From: Lycium barbarum
Taxonomy: Eukaryota; Streptophyta; Magnoliopsida; Solanales; Solanaceae
Reading direction: 5' to 3'
NCBI RefSeq assembly: GCF_019175385.1
Contig: NC_083339.1
Location: 50,644,282-50,708,281 of the forward strand
Length of the DNA: 64,000 nt
Notes under the pieces: model-generated
Told to the model about the DNA's origin: nothing
Databases searched by the model: none
The model's input: the letters and a program-made list of their open reading frames with translations, nothing else
Part shown: in pieces, positions 47,101-57,671 of the stretch
Position numbering within the stretch: the stretch's first letter is position 1
Layout: each line of letters starts with the position of its first letter
Position numbers and translations under genes: made by a program

Positions 47101-47333
47101 ATTAGGTTTCTTTTAAAATTTAATCGTTTTAAATGAACCCCTTCCGAACTTGTTTTCCTAACTTACCTATAAGTTAGGTGGCGACTCTAAACAATATCCA
47201 TTTAGAGCTCCATCACGTAGAGGTATATTTCTCCTTTTCCCCGGTACGATTAACAACTGCACTTTTCCGGAACACTTTCCTTTTTAAATGGGACAAGTGC
47301 AAATCCGAATCGGAAAAAAAATCGACCCGCTAC
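44184..47333 (-). repeat. R0: right part of Ogre/Tat-like LTR
   Basis: No credible coding sequence. The right end contains GTGCCTAACACCTTCCCCGG, TAAGTTAGGTGGCGACTC and a terminal CGACCCGCTACA; on the minus strand it begins TGTAGCGGGTCG, then GAGTCGCCACCTAAC, a pattern I associate with starts of long Ogre/Tat LTRs. It abuts T1 gag sequence at 47334 with no gap, so the element it belongs to probably inserted into T1. Assignment is from memory of the family and not certain. Confidence 0.45.
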
Positions 47334-48625
47334 AATTCTTACCCCCTTTATCTGGTGCAAACAGAGCTCGAGGAGCCTGATACTGAGTCCCCTGCCCACC
47401 CTGTCTGAGTCTGGAGCAATACTTCTTAATATGCCCTATCTCACCATACTCGTAACATGCACGGTCCAGCGTAGGTCGCTAAACAGAAGCTGATGAAGTA
47501 GTATAACCTCCATGCTGACCGGAAGCCTGATAATTTTTCTCTGATGGGCACCTAGCGGACACCTGCATCGCGGACTGAACCGGACGCCTGAATATACCTG
47601 CGAACTCTAACCCCTTGAGAAGGAGTTACTGAAATTCCCACCCCTTCGGGCCTTCTTCTCTACCTGCTTTGCATAACTTTCCTGTTTAATCCCCTCAACA
47701 ACACGGACATGCTCCACTACCTCCTGGAATGAAGCCCCAGTGGCTACAAGCTGATAGCTGAAGTCTAGTGTCCAATTCCTTCACGAACCACCAGATCGTT
47801 TCCCCCTCAATGGGCAGCAAATGAGAGCATATCAGGACAAGGAATGGAATAGGGACTCGTACACCGCAACAGATGAGTTCCCCTGATCAATATTAGCAAA
47901 CTCATTCTTCCTTCAGTCTCTCAGAGTACGCGAGACATACTTATCCAAAAACACTGAATATAATGTACCCAAGTCAACGGAGGTGACCAGCTGGCTTGCA
48001 CTGCCCTGCACCATAACTTGGCATCACCTAAGAACTGGAAGGTTACAAACTCTACAACATATTTGTCCACAACCCCCATATTATGGAGCCACTCGTGACA
48101 GTCTATGATGAACTCGTATGCATCCTCTGACTTAGTACCATAGAAAACCGGAGTCTTCATCTTAGTGAACGTCCAGAACAAATCATGCTCTTCGCTAGTC
48201 ATTACTGGCCCTACAACTGGCCTCGGAAAGGCCTCAAAACCCGAAATTTCATCCAAGCGAGGTGCCACTACTCCGGCATGCTGAACCCCTGGAGCCTGAA
48301 CTCTATGCGGACTTGGGGCTGCTATCCCTGCGCCCCTACCTGCTGGAATGGCTAGTATTGTCCTGGCCTGTGCTAACCCATGCAACCAATTTAGCAGTTG
48401 CACCATAGCATCTGGTATACCAGGAGTAGCTGCAGCTTCTGGTAGGACTGGTATTGCTGCTGGCTAGGCTAGTGCTGCCGTATCTCCCGTGGCCTTATTA
48501 GGAACCATTGGAGGCACGGTATCAACTACTAGGACTCCGCCCCCAGCTGGGACCGCCCCTCTACCAGCTCCTCTGCCTTTACCTCTACCTCTACCTCTGG
48601 CTACTGCTGTGCGTGTTCTCACCAT
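47334..48625 (-). pseudogene. T1 gag (degenerate)
   Basis: Start MVRTRTAVARGRGRGKGR at ATG 48623-48625. Then MKTPVFYGTKSEDAYEFIID, HEWLHNMGVVDKYVVEFVTF and SPPLTWVHY (open 47921-48406), a frameshift near 47960, then degraded EQ-rich sequence and a zinc knuckle CYEYGEIGHIKKYC at about 47415-47456 whose second Cys is Tyr (TGT to TAT). An early stop lies near 48465. Structural protein of the E1-type family; non-functional. Confidence 0.85.
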
Positions 48626-48835
48626 CTGCGAGAGAATGAAGGATAGTTAGATACCAATTTGAATCATCAGATACCAATTGGAATCAAGTAGTATGAAAGA
48701 AAGAAAAGGGAATTTTCCTAGTGTCCGGTAGCCTCTCGAAGATAAGTACAGATGTCTCCGTACCGATCCGCAAGACTCTACTAGACATGTCCTTGTATGA
48801 TGAGATTGACGAACCTAAAGCTCTGATACCAACTC
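48626..48835 (-). other. T1 5' leader with PBS, PBS-like repeats and acceptor-like site
   Basis: PBS TTGGTATCAGAGC at 48820-48832, 3 nt from the LTR. Two further copies of ATTGGTATCT lie near 48648-48680. Directly before gag: CTAAC (48646-48650) then TATCCTTCATTCTCTCGCAG|ATG, an excellent acceptor-like sequence. E1 has lost this whole leader. Confidence 0.8.
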
Positions 48836-51252
48836 TGCCACGACCCAACCCGCCATGACTGACACCTATACTAACTCCTAGTGGGCAAACCAACACACAA
48901 GTCATCTATTCATTCATATATTAACCAATTCAGCCTGTTATTACTCATTCATCCAAGAGATAATAAAAATAAGTCATGCAATAAAATGATGAAATAAATG
49001 CATAAGTCCTAACTATTACAAATCTTCAAAGTCCGAAAGTCACCGTACAAGGACTCTAATCTAAAATATGTCTAAGGAATGAAATCTGTCTAACAAATAA
49101 CCAAAATGTCTAGAGTAGAAGTAAACATCATAAAAGAAGATCTTCAGGCAGCCTGCGATGGATAAGAGCTCACCCTAAATCTGTCAGCAACGGCCTCAAC
49201 GCTAGATATGAGGAGGGGTAGCAGCCTTTGTATCAAAATCTGCACTCAAAAGAATGCAGTAAGGTAGTATCAGTACAAACACTATGTACCAATAAATATC
49301 ATAGGCCGACTAAGATTAGTATCATGCATATATCATAAAATCAATAGAATAAATAAGCCAACCAACAGACATGAAATCAATAAACCACAACAAGTCAACT
49401 AAGGATAATCACAAATCAAGTCACCCAAGATATCAAGGAATCAAATCAACGGAAACCACAAACGGGAATAAGTCTACCATAATAACTATCCTCAGTGTAC
49501 ACGCATGCTAACTGATGTCATTGGTCAATAGTCATCACCTGTAGGGGACCCATGATGTCTATATACCAGTCGTTCCGGATACTCATTAGACCCGAGTATA
49601 AACCTTCGCTCCGGAAAGAACCTCGGATACGGCCCACGTCAATGCATCTCTCATTTTTTAAATGAACCTCGGACCACGAGCCCATAATCTAGGTCACATT
49701 TGTGCCTTTCCATATATCTATAGATAACAGTATTTCCTGTCTTCTTATTATCAATGATCAAATCATCATTTTGTATCACCATTTCACCGAGAAGGTCATA
49801 TTAACTTCTCATCACAACAACATCAATTGTAGATTCAACACACATGAATAGTGGCACGAGGCCTATACAGTCACTCAATCAATTGCACATAGGAATTCAA
49901 CCACAAAATACCATGCATGAAAATTAGACATGCTTTCTCCTATAGAATTCACAACACATACAATCAACTAATTAAAGTCTAACTCAAGTATACCGTAACT
50001 AATTAAAGTCTAACTCAAGTATACCGTAACTTACTATACTATAGCTTTTCCCTTCCATAAAGCCTCGGAACGCTCAAAGTCTAGAAATTAGAATGCTCAA
50101 TGAGTTACAATTATTCTAGTCACAAAATCAATGCAAGTATGGGTGAATGATTTCCTGGTGTAAAACAACCTAACAAAGGCCTTAGTAACCACTAATCATC
50201 AAACCATAGCAATATTTAATTAACACTCCATTACAAGCAGTTTCCATGTCCAAGCTACCATTTTTATGGAACCCTAGGTCTCAATTCACCTAGTTCATGG
50301 CTCTAGAGGTGCAATTCATGATTAAGAAGAGTTAACCCAAGCCATTAGATGATAAATAAGTGCTAACAATCATAACCCATGAAGTATAGAAGGTTTATTA
50401 AGTTCTAGGGTTACTATTACTAATTTAACCATTGAAGATCTATAAAAGGGATGATAATCATGAAGATGATACAAAATGATTGAAAGGGATAGATGAGACT
50501 TACCTCTCAAGTATATTCTTGCCCTAGCTTAGAATTTCACCCTAGGTGCTTGTGGGGAACTGTGTTGGATTTTTTTGAATAAAGAATTCGGAACTAAGTG
50601 TTTAAAACACGGTATTCTGCCCCCGTCGACCGCTGTGGCGGTCAAACCACTGTTGCAGCAGTCTCGCTAAGGCCAACACTACACCTGGCCGCCCCAGCGG
50701 TCAACACACCGTAACAACGATGCCGCTATGGTGGTACTGGTGCCGCCGTTACAGACACCAGGTACCAGAATTCTTCCATTTTTCTAAGTCTTCAATCGAA
50801 ATCTCGGTCCATTCTCGAGGCCATCTGTTCACAACCAATGCACACAGACCCACACAAAAATACACGACGAACGCGCTCGTGGCCTCAAAATTTCCAACGG
50901 AGGCCTCATTGAACGAGTCAACCCCCGATGCCTTAATTCCAATTTCCCAATCCAAGTCCCGAAATATATCCGAGTGCATTAGGAACTAAACCAATTACGC
51001 CCACAAGTTCTAAATGACCATCCGGGCCTCTCGGCATCGACGAAATTTCGAAAAAGGTCTATTTACCCAAAAGTCAACTTTGGGTCAACCATTTTTCGCT
51101 TTAAGTCTATATTTCACAAAAGTTTCCCGAATCCGATCCGGACACCTGGGGAAGCGTGCTAACGGTCCCCTCAAGTCTAAAGTGAGCTAATCAATGCTCG
51201 GGAATGGGAGAAAAATGCCGAAAAGATTATAACGACCAAACGGGTCATTACA
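48836..51252 (-). repeat. T1 central LTR (2417 bp)
   Basis: TGCCACGACCC (expected TGTCACG) to GTCATTACA, related to the E1 LTR. Stem-loop CTGCACTC/GAATGCAG at 49240-49259 (7 of 8 pairs); donor GAG|GTAAGT (GT at 50502-50503); GC-rich palindromic island (about 50620-50755) with CCGCTG..GCGGTC arms. No clear TATA box was found. A 31-bp direct duplication (CTAATTAAAGTCTAACTCAA) occurs near 49968-50030. Confidence 0.9.
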
Positions 51253-51271
51253 TCAGATACCAATTGAACCG

Positions 51272-51289
51272 TCGCTCGTCCTCGAGCGA
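51272..51289 (-). other. T1 hairpin near 3' LTR (TCGCTCG-TCCT-CGAGCGA)
   Basis: Seven perfect pairs, same 4-nt loop and same distance (about 20 bp) from the LTR as AACATTCG/CGAATGTT in E2-E5, but with compensating stem changes. In E1 the equivalent (about 3411-3428) has decayed. Confidence 0.75.
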
Positions 51290-52367
51290 AGAAAAGAGGA
51301 AAAGCATGGAAGTACCTGAATCAGTGAACAGCTGGGGGTATCGGCTAGGCATGTCAGCCTCGGTCTCCCAGGTAGCCTCCTCAACAGGACAATGCTTCCA
51401 TTGAGCCTCCACAGAAGCAATCTCCTTTGACCTCAACTTTCGAACTTGCCTATACAAGATCGCGATAAGCTCCTCATCATAAGTCAAATTCTCATCAAGA
51501 AATATAGAATCCCAAAGGACAATGTAGGTACCAGCGGCATGGTACTTCTTCAGCATCGAGATAAGAAAAATCGAGTGAACTCCCGCCAAGCCCGACGGTA
51601 ATGCCAACTCATAAGCTATATCGCCAATACAGTCCACAATCTCAAACGGACCAATATACTTGGGGCTCAACTTGCCCCTCTTACCAAACCTCATAACACC
51701 CTTCATGAGTGAAACCTTCAATCGAACCTGGTTACCAATAGCAAACTTCAAATCCCGGACCTTCTGGTCTGCATACATCTTTTGTTGACTCTGGGCTGCC
51801 AAAAGCTTAGCCTGAATAACTCTCACTCTGTCAAGGGAATCTCTCAATAGATACGTGCTCCAAGGTCGAGTCTCGAACCCATCAAACCAACCAATCAAAG
51901 ATCTACATCTCCTACCATATAAGGCCTCAAAAGGCGCCATGCCAATACTCAAATGATAAATGTTGTTGTACGGAAACTCTACCAAGGGCAAGTGTTGATC
52001 CCAATGACCACCAAAGTTACTAACACACGCTCTCAACATGTCCTCGAGCACCTAAATGGTCCGCTCAGACTGGCCATCGGTTTGGGGATGAAAAGTTGTA
52101 CTAAGGTCCAATCGGGTACCCAACTCCTCATGAAATGCCCTCCAGAATCGGGAAGTGAAAATAGTACCCCGATCGGATATAATAAAAATAGGAATCCCGT
52201 GTAATGTCAAAATATCCCGAATATACATCTTAGCTAACTTCTCTACGGTATAGGAAACCTAAACTAGAACAAAGTGAGCGGAGTTTGTCAACCGATCCAC
52301 TATCACCCAGATAGAATCGAACTTGCCAAGGGTCTTCGGAAGACCCATGACGAAATCCATGGAAATC

Positions 52368-52372
52368 CTCTC
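52368..52372. repeat. Presumed E5 target duplication CTCTC (left copy)
   Basis: Five bases before the E5 LTR. The partner lies beyond the window, so this is unverified. E1 shows the uninterrupted homologous context TAATCCTCTCCTAC at about 4499-4512. Confidence 0.5.
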
Positions 52373-55130
52373 TGTCACGACCCAACCCCATGGGCCATGA
52401 CTAGTGCCCGAGCTGGACACTCATATACGTACCTGTTAGGTATAGTCAAACCGAATCTATGAAACAATATGGAAACTTCCATAAGAACTCTAAAGGTTCA
52501 TAACGTCATCATACATATACATACTCGGATAACCTGTCTCCTGAGGAGTCACAACTAATCAAAACATAATATGATACGCAAGCCGACAAGGCTGCCACTA
52601 CATATCAATATCATACGCAAGCCGACAAGGATGCCACTACATAACAATATCCATAGCACATCGTATAGACACAGCTGAACAAACTTATACACAACCCACA
52701 CATATGTCTACAGACCTCTAAGAGTATCGATAGTGAAATATGACGGGACAGGGCCCCGCCGTACCCCTGGATAAACATATATATACATCATAAGATCTGT
52801 ACCAAAAGTCTAGGCTCCGAAACAGTGGAGCTCTCCAAGGCAGCTGAGTAGAAGTCCTAAGCTGGAGGGTCACCAAACTGACTATCTGTACCTGCAGGCA
52901 TGAAACGCAGCCCCCCCGAAGAAAGGGGGGGGGGGGTCAGTACGAGATATGTACTGAGTATATAAAGCATGAAATACAATAAAGAGGATCATCACTAAAA
53001 TAGAGATTACAGGAGACAAGTATGTCAATCAAAGATACCATTACACTTGCCTTGTGAAATGTAAATCATGCATGTCACTATCATATATCATACCCGACCC
53101 ATTATGGGACTCGGTGAATAAAGTCATCATATGCCATCCTTGGCGCCATAATCACATCATCATATCATCATATCATCACATCATCATATCATCATATCAT
53201 ATATATATATACCGTATCCCGGCCCTCTAGTGATGGACTCGGTGAACAATGCAGTGAAACTGTACACGAAAACGTATCCTGGCCCAGGACTCAGTGAAAG
53301 ATATATTGAGGCATGCACGAGCAGAGTAGTGAGCAACCATATGCAAACTAAATCATATCTGAGACTCAATAGAATAATCAAAATGAACCATCATTTGAAA
53401 ATCAAGACAATAGACATATCAAGTACCCTTCGAATGTCACTATGAATTATATCAAAATAGGACGGCTCGAATCATAGACACGTATCAAGACATAATGAAA
53501 TAGGTTCTGGAAATCAAGAACATTAGCCATTCTAGTATCTCTAAGAATAGGAGCTTCTTTGGAATTAAACATTTGTCATTTGTTTGTTTCATATGGATCA
53601 TGCCAAAAAGAAAGAAGGGTTAGCTTTACATAACTTTAACGCTTATTTAAATGCCCAACGTCTACTTCTCGAGCTCATAGGTCTAAAATAAAGATAACAT
53701 AAGCCACAGTTAGATCATCCATATCACTTACTAACCAATCCAAGTACGAATGAAACTTAACGAAATTCGGGCAGCATTTCCCCTGAAAACTTAACAATCC
53801 TCGAGATTCCAATTTAGCCAAACATCAATCAAAATACCAACAACAACAACACCAACAATTTCATATCAAACTAGAATTAAATCCATTCTTAAATCACTTC
53901 CAAAACAGCCCAATATACATTCGTTTACCAATGCTTGTATACACTTCTTTATTTTCGTATATCTATAGTATAACAACAAACACAACAACTACATCCTCCA
54001 GCCCACAAAACAATTCATAACAACCATCAAACAGCCCCAAAATATTGTCACAAAACAGCCACGAAAATCATATAAAAACATCCCGATATACGCTTTGTAT
54101 ATGATATCTTCATACACTTTATTCTCCCAAATTCAAGAACAGCAACTTGTCAACAACATCAACAATTATTATACATAGTAACTCAGCTAATTCCATCCAT
54201 TTAATCCAACTAAAATAGCCCCCGATCCATAAATCTCAACAAAACAACAAACGAATTTATAACGCTATTTTCTCCGTTCTAATCCGTTAAAACTCTAAAT
54301 AAACTTATTAACAATGAAAAAGGGACCTTAATCTTACCTTAAGTATGCAGAAACCACATCAACACTCTTCTTCTTGTCTGATTTTTAGCTCAAATTGAAG
54401 GTAACGCAACGTACAACACTTTTCTCTTCATGAGCTTCGGGATTCGGGGCTCAGATTGTGATCAAAATTTGGTTTCTCTCTCTAAAAGCTCTCTTCCCTC
54501 TCTCTATAATTTTCTGGATTTTTTTGGTATGAAGATGAGGAAGATAAGCTGAAAATTTCCCTTAAATAGCAAGGGAAATGGGCCTGACCCTACTTGGAAT
54601 CGGGTTGGGCCCATTTCACTGCCCAGCTTGACCTTTCTGCCTTAAGAAGTCCATAACTCTTTATCCCGATGTCACATACAGGCCCACAACCTATGGTTGG
54701 AAAGGTATTTCAATTATCTACAACTTTCATTTGAGGAGTTTTCCCAAAATCCCAAATAATGATGGGGTTATGGCCTCCCGAAGTCAGATCACCCGAAAAC
54801 GTAACTTAAAAACATCTTTTTGGAGGGCTTACACTTGGATTTGGCTCAAGGGTCCTTCTTGAGTTGTGTTTAACTTCACATATATTGTCCATATAACTTA
54901 TCATATGTCCTTTATAAAAATCCCATCATGTGGGCCCCACCTCAGCTTTCGGTTACGAGGGCTATATATCTTTTAACGTATTATTCCAATCATATTGTAC
55001 GAATTCCAAATATCATATTCATGCTACTACAGTAGAATTTCATTCTTTATACTTGTGATATTTGCTCCCCCTCGAGCTCACATTAAGCCGTCTGTAGCCT
55101 TAGTAACACGAAATTTTCTGGGGTGTAACA
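52373..55130 (-). repeat. E5 3' LTR (2758 bp)
   Basis: TGTCACGACCC to GGGTGTAACA. The stem-loop has grown to C7 (52911-52917) and G12 (52925-52936). TA-rich tract with CATCATATCAT repeats at 53155-53210. 15-mer at 53769-53783; GTATGT mutated to TTATGT near 53628; donor AAG|GTAAGATT (GT at 54336-54337); TATA-like GCTATTTAAG at 54561-54570. Confidence 0.92.
54561..54570 (-). promoter_or_regulatory. Putative E5 LTR TATA box
   Basis: Minus strand GCTATTTAAG, about 230 bp upstream of the donor-like AAG|GTAAGATT; weaker TATA match than E3. Confidence 0.45.
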
Positions 55131-55166
55131 CCCTTCCCCCCTTTGGAACATTCGTCCTCGAATGTT
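55131..55166 (-). other. E5 polypurine tract and hairpin
   Basis: Minus strand AAAGGGGGGAAGGG abuts the LTR; AACATTCG-TCCT-CGAATGTT at 55147-55166, 8 perfect pairs. Confidence 0.88.
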
Positions 55167-56133
55167 AAACTAATTCTGCACTTCCAATACTTCCTTAAAC
55201 GTTCTTTTACTAAATTATGCCCTGCACATGCCTCCTTCATTGGTCGATCCCTTCAGTTTATTATAACGTATTCCAGATCTCTAAGTAACCATTCCCATAA
55301 TATTTGTTCTTGCTCTTGCCTCTCGAGGTGATTATTTCACGTCGTTGTCTTTACTCTCCTTTTCATTTTGCAGTTGGTTGATGATTGTATTGCGAGCTCT
55401 TCCGCTGAAATCTTACTCTCTCCTGGTGCACATAGTCTTAACTCGACTCTTTCTTCTTCTATAGTTACTCCTTTAAGACGTATCGTTCACTTCATCTTAC
55501 CTCTCACGCGTAGATGTCCCTCGTCGATTTATTAGACTTTACAATCCCTGGAGTATTTCATGCCTTTGGTAACCTGTAGACCCTTCGCAGACTCTACGAT
55601 GTAACACCCCGTAAACTTGAACTAGGTGTGAATATGTAAAAATTTAGTGTTAAGATGATATTTTATCTATATGAATCCATTCTTGATGAATTCGGGTGGA
55701 GGATGGTCGTTTTGAAGTCAAACCAACTAGTGAAGTTCTTAAGGGCTCTTAAATTCGCCTAAGTTTTGGTAGGTCTGTCTTCTGGGCGATTTTCATGAAA
55801 ATGTGTTGCGAATTTGGAAAGACTTCGTTGATGAAAGTTGTAGATCTTTGAAATATCTTTCCAACGGTAGGTCGCCCAGCCCAAACAAAGCTACGTACAA
55901 AATGTTATGCCCGTGTTACTGAAGCCTGTCTTCGCTGGAAATTTGGCCTGTGTTACAGTGAGACGTTACGGATCGTAACACGTGTTATGGGCCGTAACGT
56001 GGAGCCGTAATGTCTTAAAAATTTCCAGAACTCTCTGGAAATTCCGACAAAGGGACGGTCCATAGAACGGTCCGTAACACAAAGGACGGTTCGTCCTTCA
56101 GGGGCGTCCTTTGGCCCGTTTTCACCAGAAAAA

Positions 56134-56143
56134 TATAAATAAG
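56134..56143 (+). promoter_or_regulatory. S2 LTR TATA box
   Basis: TATAAATAAG, the best TATA match in the window, about 85 bp upstream of AAAG|GTAAGG; the same short spacing as E1. Confidence 0.65.
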
Positions 56144-56970
56144 ACCCTTGTTTTGTTTAATCCTCCACTTTCTAAACAACCCTAAGGACGAAAATCATTC
56201 CCCCAAGCCTTCAAATCAAAGGTAAGGGCATCCTTAACATTACTAAATCATTCTAACATCAACTTCATGATTTTTAACATGATTCTTGTGACCAAAAACT
56301 AGGGTTTGCAACATAATTCCTTCCAAAGTGATTAAAGCTAGGGTTTGGGTGTCATTCATTAGAAAAGTGAATTGTTAAACCTTGTTTAACAAATTAAGGT
56401 ATGTCTCTTTTGAAAATCTTATTTTGGAATGCATGACTTCTTTTCTTGAAAGTTCTTTATTGAATAAAAAGGGTGAACTTCTCATACAAAACCCTAATGT
56501 ATGTCTCTTTAAAAATAAAATCCTTTTTGAATATAAAGGTAATTTATATGTCTCTTTTGCAAACTCTCTTGAAAGATCGATTCTTTATGAAAGCATGTTT
56601 TGAATGATATGATGAATTGATTTTACACTCTTGAAATCTATTATATGTTTGATTAATGGTTAATGTGTGTGAGGGGACAAACCCACATTAAACCTAGATT
56701 GTAACAAACCCTACATATGTATGTGATATTATGAATGTTTTCCTCTATAGGAGATGCTTAATAATGATGGTTAAGGGTTGGTAATGATATTCTCATTGAT
56801 GAATCAGGACATGGAATCTTTCGTAAAGAAGTTATACGTTTTCAAAACATTCTTTGAAATGATTTATCTTTACGATATGGCATAATGAACCTTAATGGTA
56901 AATGGTGATGTGACTACCTTGAGATGAATTGTAATTCGGATTTTATGCTATGAACTCTGTTGATGTGATT

Positions 56971-57258
56971 TATGCCTAGCCATTCGGGAGGATGAGTGGT
57001 CACCGAGGTTTTCATATTCCGATGTGTTTATGCCTAGTCATTCGGGAGGATGAGTGGTCACCGAGGATTTCATATTCCGGTGTGTTTACGCCTAGCCATT
57101 CGAGAGGATGAGTGGTCACCGAGGTTTTCATATTCCGGTGTGTTTATGCCTAGCCATTCAGGAGGATGAGTGGTCACCGAGGATTTCATATTCCGGTGTG
57201 TTTATGCCTAGCCATTCGGGAGGATGAGTGGTCACCGAGGATTTTATAATCCGGTGTG
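56971..57258. repeat. 58-59 bp minisatellite, 5 units, in S2
   Basis: Units begin TATGCCTAGCCATTCGGGAG and end in CATATTCCGGTGTGTT; starts at about 56971, 57029, 57088, 57145 and 57203. Confidence 0.93.
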
Positions 57259-57623
57259 GTGCGCTGTGACAAGGGAACCCTGCGGTCATCCCCTTGATGT
57301 GATTGATTTTTGGGCCTGTATCGACATGTGTGATATTCGTAATCTCTCATGGAACTGTTGTTGACAATCGTGATCAATTTGAAAGGCATAATTGAAAGTT
57401 GTAACTTGACAAAAGACTTTATAATCGGTTTTGATAATTCTTATTGAGATACACATGTTGAATACCTGTTTTCATATTGGTTAATGGCTTTGTAAACTGT
57501 TTAACAAATGATATTAAGAATCACAAAGTGGAATGACTGTTTTTATACTATCCTTTCAGAACTGATTTCTTTATGTAGTATTATATTTTATTTTTATAAT
57601 ACTTGTTGTCCCCGAGGCACTCA

Positions 57624-57671
57624 CTGAGTACGAAAGTACTCAGGCATACCATTGTTGTTTTTGATGGTATG
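57624..57671 (+). other. S2 double stem-loop
   Basis: CTGAGTAC-GAAA-GTACTCAG (8 pairs with a GNRA tetraloop), one base, then CATACCAT, an 11-nt T-rich loop, ATGGTATG (8 pairs). Homologous in order and place to the GTACTGA plus variable stem module of the other LTRs. Confidence 0.75.

Larger units (their letters stand above)
47334..52372 (-). mobile_element. T1: tandem-type chromovirus fragment (gag - LTR - integrase)
   Basis: One LTR (48836-51252) flanked on its left by PBS and gag and on its right by the integrase tail, all minus strand. A single element never has this order: the LTR serves as the 5' LTR of a copy to the left and the 3' LTR of a copy to the right. The family is that of E1. 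The left copy is interrupted in gag by R0 at 47333; the right copy is interrupted in integrase by E5 at 52373. Confidence 0.88.
51248..52372 (-). pseudogene. T1 integrase core and chromodomain tail, stop codon inside LTR
   Basis: Core: MDFVMGLPKTLGKFDSIWV and FIISDRGTIFTSRFW; DGQSERTI carries the Glu, so D, D and E remain, but a TAG follows (about 52054-52056, QVLE expected). The last 267 codons are open: MLEDMLRACVSNF, MAPFEALYGRRC, GPF motif IGPFEIV, chromodomain ENLTYDEELIAI to [13 protein letters not shown], end SSLEDERRFNWYLM. The TAA (51248-51250) lies in LTR bases 3-5. E5 cuts the 5' part at 52373. Confidence 0.9.

Noticed and set aside
56971..57258. Regularly spaced repeats resembling a CRISPR array (also 18988-19172)
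   Set aside because: Head-to-tail minisatellite without unique spacers, inside a plant LTR.
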